Positions 34,945-45,460 of a stretch of DNA of 64,000 nt are shown here, piece by piece. This stretch comes from Lepeophtheirus salmonis (lineage: Eukaryota > Arthropoda > Copepoda > Siphonostomatoida > Caligidae): the NCBI RefSeq assembly GCF_016086655.4, contig NC_052135.2, positions 53,307,671 through 53,371,670 on the forward strand, given 5' to 3'. Position 1 is the first letter of the stretch. Each line of letters opens with the position of its first letter. The notes under the pieces are model-generated. The model saw nothing but the letters and a program-made list of their open reading frames with translations. It was not told the DNA's origin and made no database searches. The position numbers and the translations under genes are program-made.

Positions 34945-35166
34945 TTAGCATCGGATAGCTGTACCAATCGACATAAAAGTTCCAAAGGTTCCTCCCCCTT
35001 GAACCATAATTTTACCAACTTGTCCTATTAACTCCTTCCCTCTTAGACCGTAACGAAAAGCATTGAATCCACCAAAGAGTCCCCCAGATGCCATCCCTAT
35101 GCACATACCCATCATAAATCCAATCTTGATTCTATCAAAGCAGGATGCACCTCCAGTTTGAGCCAT
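34945..35166 (-). CDS. Romo1: reactive oxygen species modulator 1 (ROMO1/Mgr2 family)
   Basis: A 73-residue protein of the ROMO1/Mgr2 family, small inner-mitochondrial-membrane proteins linked to TIM23 presequence import and reactive oxygen control. Two hydrophobic Gly-rich helices are visible (about residues 15-33 and 54-70), with the family landmarks [27 protein letters not shown] and [16 protein letters not shown] at the C-terminus. Length is close to the family norm (about 79 in vertebrates). The first Met follows a TTATTTAG/GGTATAAAC junction, a good acceptor, so an untranslated first exon further right is likely. FDX1 lies upstream on the same strand. The call is strong; transcript ends are not seen. 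Confidence 0.95.
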   Translation of the reverse strand: MAQTGGASCFDRIKIGFMMGMCIGMASGGLFGGFNAFRYGLRGKELIGQVGKIMVQGGGTFGTFMSIGTAIRC

Positions 35167-35418
35167 GTTTATACCCTAAATAATTGAAACAGTTAAACAT
35201 CAGTACGTGAATAAATTATGTTTGAATATGAGTATATCTACTTTTATTTACACAGACTAAAATTGTTATTAACAGAAATAGAAAAATATGTTTAAACTTT
35301 ATTTCCAGCCATGATTATTCGGAGAATCAACAAAGTGTGCTTAAAATGAGGTGTATATGATGGCAAAACAAGGCTAGTTTCATCATTTATCAACAAAACA
35401 ATGTAAGATGCTAGATTA

Positions 35419-35960
35419 TAGAGCGTTTTCGCGTGACGACGGCATTGTTGATGTCGAGCATTTTGGAGGACTAAATAACCAAGTTTTATGATAAGGAAAA
35501 CACTTTTTTATTAAGGGGAACTATTGGATGTCAAGATGGGAAGTGAACAAGTACAAGGACTGAAACTTAACTGCCTATTTATATATTTTGCCTTATCTTA
35601 TTACAAATCAGACCATATAATATTTATTAAAAATATTCCATACAATCTTATTTCTTTAGTGTAGAATTTTGATATTTTTCTCTAATTATCCTTCTTTTCT
35701 CGTCCTTAATCGTTCAACAAAAAAATTGTACTTACCTAGGCATTTTTCAGTAAATATTACTTTGATTATATTCAAATATCAGTATTTATCTTGGAAATCA
35801 AATAGTATTCAGTCAGGTTTTAAGAATTTTTTATTCTTAAAGATATTGAATGAAGTTTCATCAATATTTATTCGAAATTATCCCTTTTAGGTAGTAAAAA
35901 TATCAAGTTTGAGCCCCCATCAATTATGATGCAATTACGGACGTGAGTGAAAACGCTCTC
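35419..35960. mobile_element. 542-bp TIR element (MITE) between ROMO1 and FDX1
   Basis: TAGAGCGTTTTC (35419-35430) is the inverse of GAAAACGCTCTC (35949-35960) with one mismatch; GTGACG/CGTGAG next to them extends the similarity weakly. TA is present on both flanks (35417-35418, 35961-35962), the Tc1/mariner-type target duplication. The interior has no transposase; the 73-codon plus-strand frame inside is AT-rich and unrecognised. It ends about 50 bases from the FDX1 polyadenylation signal. Confidence 0.6.
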
Positions 35961-36007
35961 TACAAGAAGGACGATCGAAACTGTATGTAACTAGAAGTTG
36001 AATTAGT

Positions 36008-36013
36008 TTTATT
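36008..36013 (-). terminator. polyadenylation signal of FDX1
   Basis: AATAAA on the minus strand, 40 bases downstream of the FDX1 stop codon, at a normal distance for mRNA 3'-end formation. Confidence 0.5.
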
Positions 36014-36052
36014 TTAAGATTGAAGTTTAATGATATCCATGACATTGAGGAT

Positions 36053-36469
36053 CTATCTTTGATCTTGGATTCCTCCAGGGACATCAATAATGATTCCTTC
36101 CATTTTGGGAGTCACCTCAACTTGGCAACCAAGCCTTGAGGTGTCTGTGAGTCCATAGGCTAAATCCAGCATGTCTAACTCCTCATCTGATGGTTTTTCT
36201 GCCATTTCGTCAAAATCTTTTTGAGAGAAAATGAGATGACACGTGGAGCAGGCCAGAGTGCCCTCACAAGCTCCAAACCCATCAATGTCCACATCTTTAT
36301 CGATCACAATATCAAGTAAATTGTCCCCTACTTTGCCCATTACTTTCTGGGTAGCTCCATCTTCATAGCGAAAAGTTAGCGACACTTTCTTTGTCTCGTT
36401 TCTTAAGGCAGCTGAAGAAGAAAAGAGCCTTTTGGCAAGAAAGCCCCTTAGCAAAACTCTCGAGAACAT
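36053..36469 (-). CDS. Fdx1: mitochondrial adrenodoxin-type [2Fe-2S] ferredoxin
   Basis: A 138-residue electron carrier expected in the mitochondrial matrix, taking electrons from ferredoxin reductase to mitochondrial P450s or to Fe-S cluster and lipoyl assembly. The first 25 residues are basic and Ser-rich without acids until E25 (MFSRVLLRGFLAKRLFSSSA), a typical import presequence. The 2Fe-2S ligands are Cys68, Cys74, Cys77 and Cys115 (C-x5-C-x2-C...C). DIDGFGACEGTLACSTCHL and MLDLAYGLTDTSRLGCQ are of the FDX1 type, clearly unlike the FDX2 pattern; the acidic DEELDMLDL helix docks partners in this family. The coding region is a single exon with an intact frame and standard length. VPS36 diverges from it about 5.8 kb to the right. 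Confidence 0.95.
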   Translation of the reverse strand: MFSRVLLRGFLAKRLFSSSAALRNETKKVSLTFRYEDGATQKVMGKVGDNLLDIVIDKDVDIDGFGACEGTLACSTCHLIFSQKDFDEMAEKPSDEELDMLDLAYGLTDTSRLGCQVEVTPKMEGIIIDVPGGIQDQR

Positions 36470-36544
36470 AATAGGTTGTCGTATCGAAAGAAGTGATGAT
36501 AATAATAATATCTTAGAATAATCTCTTACCGAAGTATTCCTTGA

Positions 36545-36592
36545 AAGTTGAATAACACCACACGCTCCAATTTATAGCTATAAACGTCGTGA
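36545..36592 (-). promoter_or_regulatory. candidate core promoter of FDX1
   Basis: TATAAATT on the minus strand (36569-36576) lies about 100 bases upstream of the FDX1 ATG, between the gene and the TIR of the R5 element at 36593. A start of transcription near 36545 would give a short leader. Inferred from sequence only. Confidence 0.35.
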
Positions 36593-37445
36593 CAATGAGT
36601 TTTCCCCAATACCTGGAGTAGAACAAGGCTCAATCACTTAACCTCATCAGGGGAAAAATGTATTTTTATGGTTAAAGATGAAATAGCAAAACCTAATTGA
36701 CTTTGTACAATATTACTCCCTTTTTATTTCATTAGCATCAGAAAATCTATGTGAAATCACGTGCTACAATTAATATCTCTTCCAGGAAGATAACATTTTT
36801 GAACTGAAATAAAAACGTTATTGATTAAAAAAAATTGCGAAGAGTAAGTACTTCAACCAGGGATTGCTACATTTATTCTTTAACATTTTTCTGCAAGTCA
36901 ATTACAAAAAAATGATTAATATTATAATAGATAGTACTTTTTTCAGAATATAAAACAACATTAGTGAAAATAGCATATTGTCTACATACCCATTATTATT
37001 GCTTATCAATTAATTATCGTTCGATCATCCCATATTCATCCCTATGATCGATCCTCTCTCTTTCTTAATTATATATTAATAATTCAAGTTAGATATATTG
37101 TTCAATCTACATCCTTTACCAAAAAGATGATTCTTAACTTTAACGGATAAAATATCCAGTCTAAACTTGATTTTTGGTATTTTTTTTTTTTTTTTTAATT
37201 GACTTGTAAAAAAATGTTGAAGATAAAATCTGTAGCATTTCAAGGTTGAAACACATAATCTAAGCAAGTTTTTTTAAACAAAAACATTTTTATTTCAATT
37301 CAAAAATATTGTCTCCGTGGAAGATAAATTAATTGTAGCACGTGACTTTACAACGAATTTTTGACACTGATAAAATAATAAGGGAGCGATATTGTACAAA
37401 CTCAATTAGATTTTGCTATTTGATTGTTAACCATAAAAATTTCAC
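36593..37445 (+). mobile_element. R5 TIR element, copy 1 (right end lost)
   Basis: Opens with CAATGAGTTTTCCCCAATAC and CTGGAGTAGAACAAGG, which match the inverted right end of copy 2. The interior is shared with 41349-42121: TCAGAAAATCTATGTGAAATC, AGAGTAAGTACTTCAACCAG, TGTCTCCGTGGAAGATAAAT and TATTGTACAAACTCAATTAG. The terminal inverted repeat at the right is missing after about 37445. Confidence 0.65.
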
Positions 37446-37666
37446 TTCCCCCAGCTTCCACTATAATATTGTGGCAAGTAAATGTGCATTTTATTTCTTC
37501 ATTCAGGGTGAAATATTATTTATACTGCACTAAAAAAAATTATGTGAGGTCATTTTAAAAATCCGACGCATATTTTTATTTAAACTGGAGTCTTGAATGT
37601 ATCATTATTGGTTTTCATTTGTTTATATAATGTTAATAAATTAATTTCTACATTATAGATGTTGTT

Positions 37667-37822
37667 TTATTGAAGTCCTATACTTGTTCTAAGAACATTA
37701 TCTCCATGTATATCAAGTAATTCACTTTGTTCCTGGGGTTGTCTCCAAATCATGCCAAATAACGATTTAACAAAGGTATCCCTCTGCAAAAACGAGGCTG
37801 TGTGATTTCAATATCCGTGCTT
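37667..37822 (-). pseudogene. unrecognised coding-like remnant, C-terminal part
   Basis: A leftward frame reads FVKSLFGMIWRQPQEQSELL, then DIHGDNVLRTSIGLQ and stop. Composition looks coding (mixed polar and hydrophobic, no homopolymers), unlike the surrounding AT-rich DNA. A pyrimidine-rich TTTTTGCAG precedes AGGGATACC, so this could be the last exon of something. No family was recognised. Confidence 0.35.
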
Positions 37823-37847
37823 CATCCCTCTTTATTATATCCCAGTA

Positions 37848-38078
37848 TTATGTAATAATATCTTCTAGTAGACCAAAGACAACAGCTGTATTATATTTCT
37901 CAAGATCAGAATATTTATAAACTTCCTGCTTAACTAAGCCAAGTGGCTCAGTAAAAATCTTTGCCACCTTAAGATATCCTGAAATACAGTTACCTTGTTC
38001 ACCTCCAAGGTTAATAGAAATACATGTATTTATTATTAACCTTGTGTCACCTCTATATTTTTCTTTCTGTATATTCGA
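37848..38078 (-). pseudogene. unrecognised coding-like remnant, upstream part
   Basis: 76 codons open leftward without a Met start, including CISINLGGEQGNCISGYLKV, AKIFTEPLGLVKQEVYKYSD and LEKYNTAVVFGLLEDII, then a stop. It lies upstream of, and in a different frame from, the remnant at 37667-37822; together they suggest one decayed gene with a frameshift or lost intron. I do not recognise the protein. Confidence 0.35.
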
Positions 38079-38458
38079 TCAAGAAAACACAGGCAAGAAC
38101 AGAGAAATAATGTAAAAAAAAAAAAAAAAAAAGAGTCTCTTGCTAGCCACAAAATTTATAAATGTCGAATCCATTTGATAAATCAAAATGATAATTAATT
38201 AATAATATTAATATTTCAAATAAAACTAAATAGTTACTATTATTATACGATTTTAGGCTTTGATATTTACATATAAATAATGATTGATTAATGATTACAC
38301 TTATTTTTTAAACTTAAATGTCATATTTTGGATAATTATTAATTTATGCAAGCTAAAATTAATATTCTCAAACATTTGTTTTCTTTGACGAATTTATATC
38401 AACAAATTATTCTTATTAACTTTTTGGTGCGTCGTAAATTCCATATAAAGTTGACAAA

Positions 38459-39720
38459 ATGGATCATTACAATAGAATTGAAATTAATAAACTTTATTTG
38501 GAAGGACATATCGGGGCCAGAATAGGTATATTAAATCAAACAAAGGTTTTAATCTATAGTTAACATTCTTTGGTATCATAATTCATTCCACAAAATTTGG
38601 ATGCAAAGCCTATAATTGCCTGAAATATGTCTATGAAATATTGGGTTGTATATATAAAGTTTACTAATTTTTGTTTCAGATTTATTTAATGTTGACGCAT
38701 CATATAGTTCTATATTTTTTATTTTGACAAATTGATATTTCGACAGGCAATATCCAAAAGTTGATAAAAATAATTCTTTTTTAAAACTCGTTCAATGAAA
38801 AAAAAAATTAGATTCCCTGAGTAATTCGCAATAATAGAAGAGAATTATACAGATATGTCACGGTTGAGTTTGAAATCCAGTAGAATTGTTGATTTTCCTT
38901 GTAGAGATCATGATGGAAATCTGTCGTAAGACAGATTACGACCATGATTTCTAATAGGAAAATCCATAATTCTTCTAGTAGAGGTTACAATCCTATTCTC
39001 TTCTAGGACAAATTACAATTTTACTGAGGGAGATAGTAGAATTGAATATTTGAAGAAGTTGTGTGTTTTCGAATATATGACGCCAAGTCATAACCTCTCT
39101 ATAACCTATTATATAAATATATATGTTATTGCACAAATATCTTTTATAATTAAGGAATGCTATAATTTATAGCATTTCTTTACAATACACTGTTTCTCTT
39201 GTTGCAACACTATTATGCCGAACATTGAAGACATCACAAGGTCTCATCAAGCTCATGTTTCATATAAACAGGAATAAATAAACTTCAGTGACACATGTTC
39301 AATATATTTTTATTTAATGCGTTATTTTTTCTATATTCACCATGCAAAAACATGGTGAACCTGTTGCACTTGTAATCGATAATGCGTCTTGTCATTCGAA
39401 ACTGAAATATATTCTAACGGGGGAATTCGCTTCATGTAAAATAATTAAAATGGGTCTCTATATTTATATGTTCAATCCAATTGAAAATATCTGGTTAATT
39501 ATTAAGAGTCGCAAGAAAAAAGAACTTGCCAAGAAGCTATCAAATATTCTAAACTCCCAAACCCAAAATCTAACCATTCACAAGAGTAGGCTATGATAAT
39601 TGGAGCTGCTTGTCCAAAAAGCATAACAACAAATTATTCCAGAAACCTGTGCAAGATGTATCGCTAGTATACAAAGTAAAGTTAGCTCTGATTTAAATCT
39701 TGAGGATATGACTTTTTAAA
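38459..39720 (+). pseudogene. DDE-type (DDE_3-like) transposase relic
   Basis: 38459-38563 encodes MDHYNRIEINKLYLEGHIGA, resembling a transposase N-terminal helix. 39342-39596 encodes the catalytic C-terminal half: VIDNASCHSK with the second Asp, and MFNPIENIWLIIKSRKKKEL with the final Glu of the DDE triad. A frameshift later, CARCIASIQSKVSSDLNLED closes near 39718. The middle part is lost. The NPIENIW signature is typical of IS630/Tc1-superfamily DDE_3 proteins; this lineage differs from the mariner and Tc1-like relics elsewhere in the window. Confidence 0.6.
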
Positions 39721-41348
39721 AGAATATACAAGACCATTTATTGTTATTATGTATATATTATAATGATTCTGTATATTCTAATACTAATTTATATAAATAT
39801 ATTATATTATATTCAAGAATAAATATACCTTTAAAGACTCTGATTTTAAACTCTGATATATATAAATACCCTTACTTTCAACAATATACATATTTGAGTA
39901 TATAACATGGTTTGATATTTAAGCCCGGTTTTACTACCAAAATTTGGAAAATATCAAGTTTCGAATTCTTATTAGTAATACATGTTTTCTAAGTCAAAAT
40001 TTTACGTATAAATATGCAATGGTTTTTAGATATACTCATTTTTCTAAATGTATGTCTAATTTGACAGAAATAAAAATATGGCTTCAGCATTTTCAAGTTC
40101 TGCAAATAAATTTATTAGTAAAATACCTATGGATTTGAGAACCTGTAGTTGTTCTGTGACAAATTGGACCTTCATTTAGTCAATATCAAGTAACTGCTGG
40201 TCATATCATTGTGCAATACCGAAATATGGATACTTTGCTCAAAATTCGAGTTTCTGTTGCTTCGTAAAAAAAATAATTCCAGAAGCACTACATAGTTCGA
40301 CTCAAATGGTATCATTTTCATAAAAAAGTATATCCTGAGCTTAATCGATTAAGTTTTCACGAATATCGCTCATTCCGTATTTTGGTTGAAGCCTCGTGTA
40401 ATACAAAATTTTGCATTATAATTTTAAATGCTTAAATCTTAAGAAAAAACAATCGGAAATATCACAACTGATAGGAGAAAAATAAATATATTAGGCTAAA
40501 ATATACTATTTCAGGTACAAACGAACAAATTTTCAAGTATCTAGCTCAAACATTTTTAAGTACCATCCAGTTTAATGACTGAAGGTATTTCTTTCACACG
40601 ACAATAAAATTAGGGAGTAGGGGTAATATTTTTATTTTTTTAAATGTTCTTGTACAAGAAATAGTATAAATTAGTTATCAATTTAAAGCTTATTCAATTT
40701 CCAATAAAATTATGTGTAAATCAAGCATGTAGTCCTTTCCTATCAGTAGCCAGGAATTTATCTAAAAGTGTGAATTTTCGATTCCGTTTGTCACTCGAAA
40801 CATATTTTTTAAACGGTTTTAAAAAGTTATGGAAGAAACAACTGAACGAACATTTTTAATTAAATTCCTGGCCGTTAAATATCATTTGAACATAAATACT
40901 GATTTTTTTAAATTGTAGATTCTATATGTCTACATAATTGGGATTTAAAATTTTAGTCACTCAAAAACCGTCATTTTTGGCAAAAATTGGTCACAAATTC
41001 AATTTTATTAGCTAAACAACACAAAATACTGGACTAAATCTTAAAAAAATCATAATCTACAGACATTTTAACCATAGAAAAGACTTATTAAACAATTCTG
41101 AATGTTTATATTCTACACTAAATATTTTTTTCACACTTTTGGCAGTGAAACCGGAGTCAAATCTTCAACCATGTCATATACAACTATTTTTTGATTACCC
41201 TTAATAAGTTTGAATATTCTTATTATGAATTTGACATGTCTTATTTTGAATTGGACAATACCCATTTTGAATTTTACTATTCTCAATTTGAATTGGAAAT
41301 GATATAGATGACGGTAATACTAATAAAATAAGTAATCATTGACTGACA
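39721..41348. other. AT-rich intergenic DNA, unassigned
   Basis: No gene recognised. One inverted pair stands out: GCCAGGAATTTA (40749-40760) and TAAATTCCTGGC (40861-40872), perfect 12-base arms 100 bases apart. Confidence 0.4.
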
Positions 41349-42121
41349 AATGAGTTCAGGAGTAGAGCAAGACTAAATCACTCAGTCTCATGCAGGGGTT
41401 AGTGTATTTTTTAGGTTCAAAAATCAAATGATAAAGTAGTTCACAATATTACTATCTTGATAATTAATCAGCATCAAAGAATCTATGTAAAGTCACGTCC
41501 TACATGTAATATGAAATATCTCTTCTACACAAAGACAACAAATATAAAAGGTTTCGATTAAAAAAACTTACTTAGAGTAAGTGTATCAACCTGGGTTTAC
41601 TACACGTATTACATTTTTATACAAGTCCATGATAAAAAAAATACCAAAAATGGTGTTGAAATTGAACATTTTAACCGTTAAAGTTAGGATTTTTTTTTTT
41701 GGCTAAGGAAGTTTAATATTTAGGATAATGTAAATCTTAAACATAGAAAAAAGAGAGCTCGAGGATCGAATGATGTTAATTGATTAACAACACTAATATT
41801 ATTTATTGTAGGCATATTTTGTACGTCATTCCTTCACTGAATCTTATTAATTAATTTTGTTTCATATAATAATAGCATAATTAATTTGTTTCTATTGCAT
41901 TTAAATTTTTTGTCTCCGTGGAAGATAAATTAATTGTATAACGTGACTTCACAGCTATTCTTTGACGGTGATGAAATACAAAGATAGCAGTATTGTACAA
42001 AGTCAATTATGTTTTGCCATTTGATTTTCAAGCCTAAAAACTACACTACAGGCCCTCTACCTGTCTTTTTGAGGTTGAGTGATTTAGTCTTGTTCCACTC
42101 CAGATATTAATAAAACTCATT
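41349..42121 (+). mobile_element. R5 TIR element, copy 2 (both ends present)
   Basis: The left end AATGAGTTCAGGAGTAGAGC and right end (inverse: AATGAGTTTTATTAATATCT, then GGAGTGGAACAAGACTAAAT) form a terminal inverted repeat of about 50 bases, with a short deletion in the left arm. 773 bp, non-coding. It stops 158 bases before the VPS36 start codon; copy 1 starts 124 bases from the FDX1 start codon. Confidence 0.7.
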
Positions 42122-42278
42122 GGCGTAACTTAATATTTGTTTATTTACGCATAGCTTGATCAGCTACGCTTCATAGTATAAGTATAACTCCTATTCGCCA
42201 GATTATATTAGCTAATAAATAATAATATGTACTAGTATATAGTCAGGTCAAGCAATAGATTCATTATCTGGAAAGAAT

Positions 42279-42540
42279 ATGAATCGTTTCTATCCTGGAA
42301 GTGATAATCCCCACCCTGGGGAGTTTCTCTTAGGAGAACAAGATGGGGTCTATTTGTATCAAGGCCATGATAAAACTCGTTTTAAGAATGGAATCTTAAA
42401 ACTCACGTCTCATCGCCTTATTTGGGGAGAAGAAAACTTATCCTTAGATCTGGGATCCATCATGCTCACAAAGGATGAAGAAGCTGGTACTTTTTCGCTT
42501 AGGAGTAGTAAAATTGCTCTTCATCTCCTACCAGCCACTC
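42279..42540 (+). CDS. Vps36: VPS36 coding exon 1
   Basis: ATG in GAATATGAATCG context; ends at donor GTAATA (42541), leaving one base C of an Arg codon. Encodes the first strands of the GLUE domain, including [20 protein letters not shown]. Confidence 0.9.
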
Positions 42541-43676
42541 GTAATACTAATTAAAAATATCCATATTGATTTTAATATTTACTAATTCTTTGTATGTTCT
42601 TTTTTCCCTTGTCAGGTTCCTCTCCTTTGAGTAATGAGTTCAATGAAAAAGAGGACTTTGTGAGACTCTCATTTCATAGTGGAGGAATGAAATCATTTTA
42701 TTCTAAGCTTACGGATGCTCTAGCTCAACAACAGTGGCTTATTGTATTAATAAATATTTCATTAACTTTTAAATTCATGTGCTTGTATAGTATTTTATAT
42801 CTCTTTAGAGATCCTCAAGTGCAAATCCATCTCGAAAAGTCCTCCCTGTTAAAAAAATACGTTCTGGTATAAGTGGAATAGAAAGATCAATAGCTACAAG
42901 AGCCAAAGAACGGAATTCTACCATATCTCAAGCATTTCAGGATTTAGATCAATTAATGGAGATGGCCAAACCTATGGTTGCTTTATCTAAATCCATATCT
43001 TCAAAGATTCGAGTAATATATTCCTAGTATAATCATATTTTAATACTTATTTAAAAAAAATTAAGGAAAAAAAAGGCAATATAACCGAAGATGAAACTAT
43101 TCAGTTTAAATCTTATTTGTTGAGTTTGGGTATATCTGATCCTGTCACTCGTGAATCTCATGGATCTGGTGAAAAGTATCATTTACAATTGGCGAAAGAG
43201 ATTTTTACTATATTGGAATCTCCCATGAAGGTATTCTAAATACATGTTATATTGTTTCGTTCATATCTTTATTTTTGTGTTATCCTTGCTAGGATGCTGG
43301 TGGCACAATTACATTGACAGATGCATTTTGCCGAGTAAATAGAGCTCGAGGTATGGAATTACTCTCTCCTGAAGATTTACTAAATGCTTGTAAAGTCATG
43401 AAGCAGGCAGGAGTGCCTTTGATTTTAAAGACTTTTGATTCTGGACTCTCTGTACTAGTCAATAATGAAAATACTGAGGATATTCAAAAAGATACTCTTA
43501 GTTTAGTCAAAGAAAATACATGTTTGACACCAGATGAATTATCGAGGTTGATCGCTCTTTCCGTTGTCTTATCTAGAGAGCGACTTTTTTCAGCTGAAAA
43601 GGCCGGATTACTTTGTCGCGATGACTCTGTAGAGGGTTTAAAATTTTATCCAAATAGATTTTTATTCGATGAATAG
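42279..43676 (+). CDS. Vps36: vacuolar protein sorting 36 (ESCRT-II), five coding exons
   Basis: ESCRT-II subunit that binds ubiquitinated cargo and endosomal lipids and bridges ESCRT-I to ESCRT-III in multivesicular body formation. Exons 42279-42540, 42616-42743, 42809-43012, 43066-43230 and 43293-43676 join in frame to 380 residues (human protein 386). Residues 1-130 form the GLUE domain ([30 protein letters not shown], then [20 protein letters not shown]). Residues 135-380 are the VPS36/SNF8 helical and winged-helix part ([60 protein letters not shown], and [18 protein letters not shown] at the end). Introns are 53-75 bases, unlike the giant introns of the neighbouring gene. The exon 2 donor (GTATTA) is weak, yet phase and family alignment support it. 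Confidence 0.95.
42616..42743 (+). CDS. Vps36: VPS36 coding exon 2
   Basis: Acceptor CTTGTCAG (42608-42615); GT completes the split codon. Encodes [20 protein letters not shown] through LAQQQWLI. The donor GTATTA at 42744 has a poor +5 base; without splicing the frame runs into a hydrophobic tail with no family similarity. Confidence 0.8.
42809..43012 (+). CDS. Vps36: VPS36 coding exon 3
   Basis: Acceptor CTCTTTAG (42801-42808), donor GTAATA (43013). 68 codons in phase 0: [20 protein letters not shown], then the conserved [20 protein letters not shown] linker helix and [20 protein letters not shown]. Confidence 0.9.
43066..43230 (+). CDS. Vps36: VPS36 coding exon 4
   Basis: Acceptor AAATTAAG (43058-43065), donor GTATTC (43231). 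55 codons: [20 protein letters not shown], then [20 protein letters not shown], strongly matching the family. Confidence 0.92.
43293..43676 (+). CDS. Vps36: VPS36 coding exon 5
   Basis: Acceptor CCTTGCTAG (43284-43292). 127 codons and stop TAG. Carries the two winged-helix domains and ends [20 protein letters not shown]. The conserved DSG.SVL strand is present. Confidence 0.93.
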   Translation, partial: DAGGTITLTDAFCRVNRARGMELLSPEDLLNACKVMKQAGVPLILKTFDSGLSVLVNNENTEDIQKDTLSLVKENTCLTPDELSRLIALSVVLSRERLFSAEKAGLLCRDDSVEGLKFYPNRFLFDE

Positions 43677-44544
43677 TTATGCAAAAAAGTTTCAACCGAT
43701 TAAACTAAGAATTGTTTATCTTCTAATTTCATTCAGTTTGATATAAATATACATTATATAACAAATTTTACTTTCCATGGTGTAAGAATTATTTTCATGC
43801 TTCCCTTCTCATTTGAATATTGATCAATATTTAATTATTAAATCTATGAAAAAAATATGAATGACATTAGATGGTATTACTCAGCTGAAGGTAATTAATT
43901 AACTATTGGATTGTTTGATTTAATAATGGATTGAATTAGGGCTGTATTCGCTAACCATATCCTTGGGGTAAATTTAAGTTTTTGCTGTCTTCAAAACCTC
44001 CACTAATTGAAGGGAAAGTTTTGTATGCAACGGATTAGCAATTGTTTACGGGATTTTTTTCAAGCAGGTCCACGCGGGTAATTTATTTTTTTGGCTAGAG
44101 TTGTTTTATGCCAATGAGTCATTTTTTAATTAAGTAAGCATATTTGTAGCAACATTTTTATCAATTAAAAAATTTTAAGTTGAATTTTAACTTAAAATAT
44201 CACAAGATTGTCTGCGGATACTCAATGAAAAAAAACACGATGTATTTGAATTTTTATATTACTACCAAATATGCCACAGTTATTCTTAGAGTATTTTTGA
44301 AATATTTATGATGATTGAAATTGCAATATTCATGGTGTATGAGTATCAAATTCGGATATAGTATCGAAGTTGCATTAAAAAAGTTAAGTTAGATTGCTGA
44401 AGTAAAAAATGTATTCAGCCTATTACAAACAAAATTTAATAATCAGTAACTGCTTCAAATTAAAGGGATGTCCTCTTAATCGACATATTATTAATCAAAA
44501 TATGAGTATTGTTTTCAATCGACATTTGACATTCCAAGGATCGT
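43677..44544. other. downstream of VPS36, AT-rich, nothing recognised
   Basis: Contains the VPS36 3' untranslated region; ATTAAA near 43700 may act as polyadenylation signal, but no canonical AATAAA is close. No other feature is supported. Confidence 0.35.
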
Positions 44545-45460
44545 ACACAGGGGCATCCGCAGGAATAAATATATTTACATATAATTTTTTTCTTTGGGGG
44601 ATCTCGGTTTTGGGTTTTTTTTTGAAAAAAATTCAGAAAAAATTGAAAAACAAATTAAAAATTTCAGAAAAAATTGAAAAACAAATTAAAAATTTCAGAA
44701 AAAAATTCAATTAAAAATTTTTCCTAACAAAAATTCAAATAATAGATTTTTTCGTAAGAAATTTCAAAATTCACTGTTATTTACTAAAAATTAAATTTTT
44801 TTTGAAAAAGATGAAAATTTAGTTATTTACAAAAACTTTGAAAAATGAAATTTCAAATATTAAATTTGTTCGAAATTTTTTTTCTAAAATCAACAGTTAT
44901 TAATAAAAAAATATTTTTGAAAACAATTTCAAAAATAAATTTTTTTGTAAAGAAACTTCAAAAGTAGCTATTCACACAAAATCCATAGTCACAAAAATTT
45001 CAAAAATTAATAACTATTGATAAAAATTTAAATTTTGGTAAAGAAATTTGAATAATTAAGTTTTTTGTAATAAATTTCAAATATTAGATTTTTTCGAAAG
45101 AAATGTCACAAATTCACTGTTATTATCAAAAAATTATTTAAAAAAAAAAAAAAAAGAATTCAAAGGTTAGTTTTTTTTTGGAAAAATAACTTCAAAAATT
45201 AAAGTTTTTGGGGAAAAGCTTAAAAAATCCATATTTATTCATAGAAAAATATTCAAAAATGAAATTACAAGTATTATATTATATGTAAAAAAATTTCAAA
45301 AATTCATAGCTATTCACAGAAAATTAAATTTTTCTGTAAAAAAATCAAACATTACATTTCAAATATTACATTTTGTTTGGGGGAAAAAAAATAAAAAATC
45401 AATAGCTATTCACAGAAAAGTAAATTTAAAAAAATCAAATATTATACTGTGAAGCACTTC
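44545..45460. repeat. R4 quasi-periodic AT tract, longest copy, with CAGGGGC border
   Basis: Opens with ACACAGGGGCATCCGCAGGA (44546-44565), then TTTGGGGGATCTCGG and about 850 bases in which AATTCATAGCTATTCACAGA-like cores recur roughly every 60-130 bases between A- and T-runs. A near-exact 46-base duplication of a GAAAAAATTGAAAAACAAAT block starts at 44634. The 101-codon frame over its left end is a by-product. Confidence 0.65.

Noticed and set aside
35669..35890. 73-codon plus-strand open frame
   Set aside because: Located inside the 542-bp TIR element, no recognisable domain, AT-driven composition.
36500..36605. Possible minus-strand exon (acceptor CTACTCCAG, donor GTAAGAG) reading YWGKLIVTTFIAINWSVWCY
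   Set aside because: Left part is the R5 terminal repeat, right part overlaps the candidate FDX1 promoter; no family match and no room for a normal next intron before the FDX1 ATG.
44409..44714. 101-codon plus-strand open frame
   Set aside because: Runs into the R4 AT array; its C-terminal half is Lys/Ile/Asn low complexity caused by the repeat.
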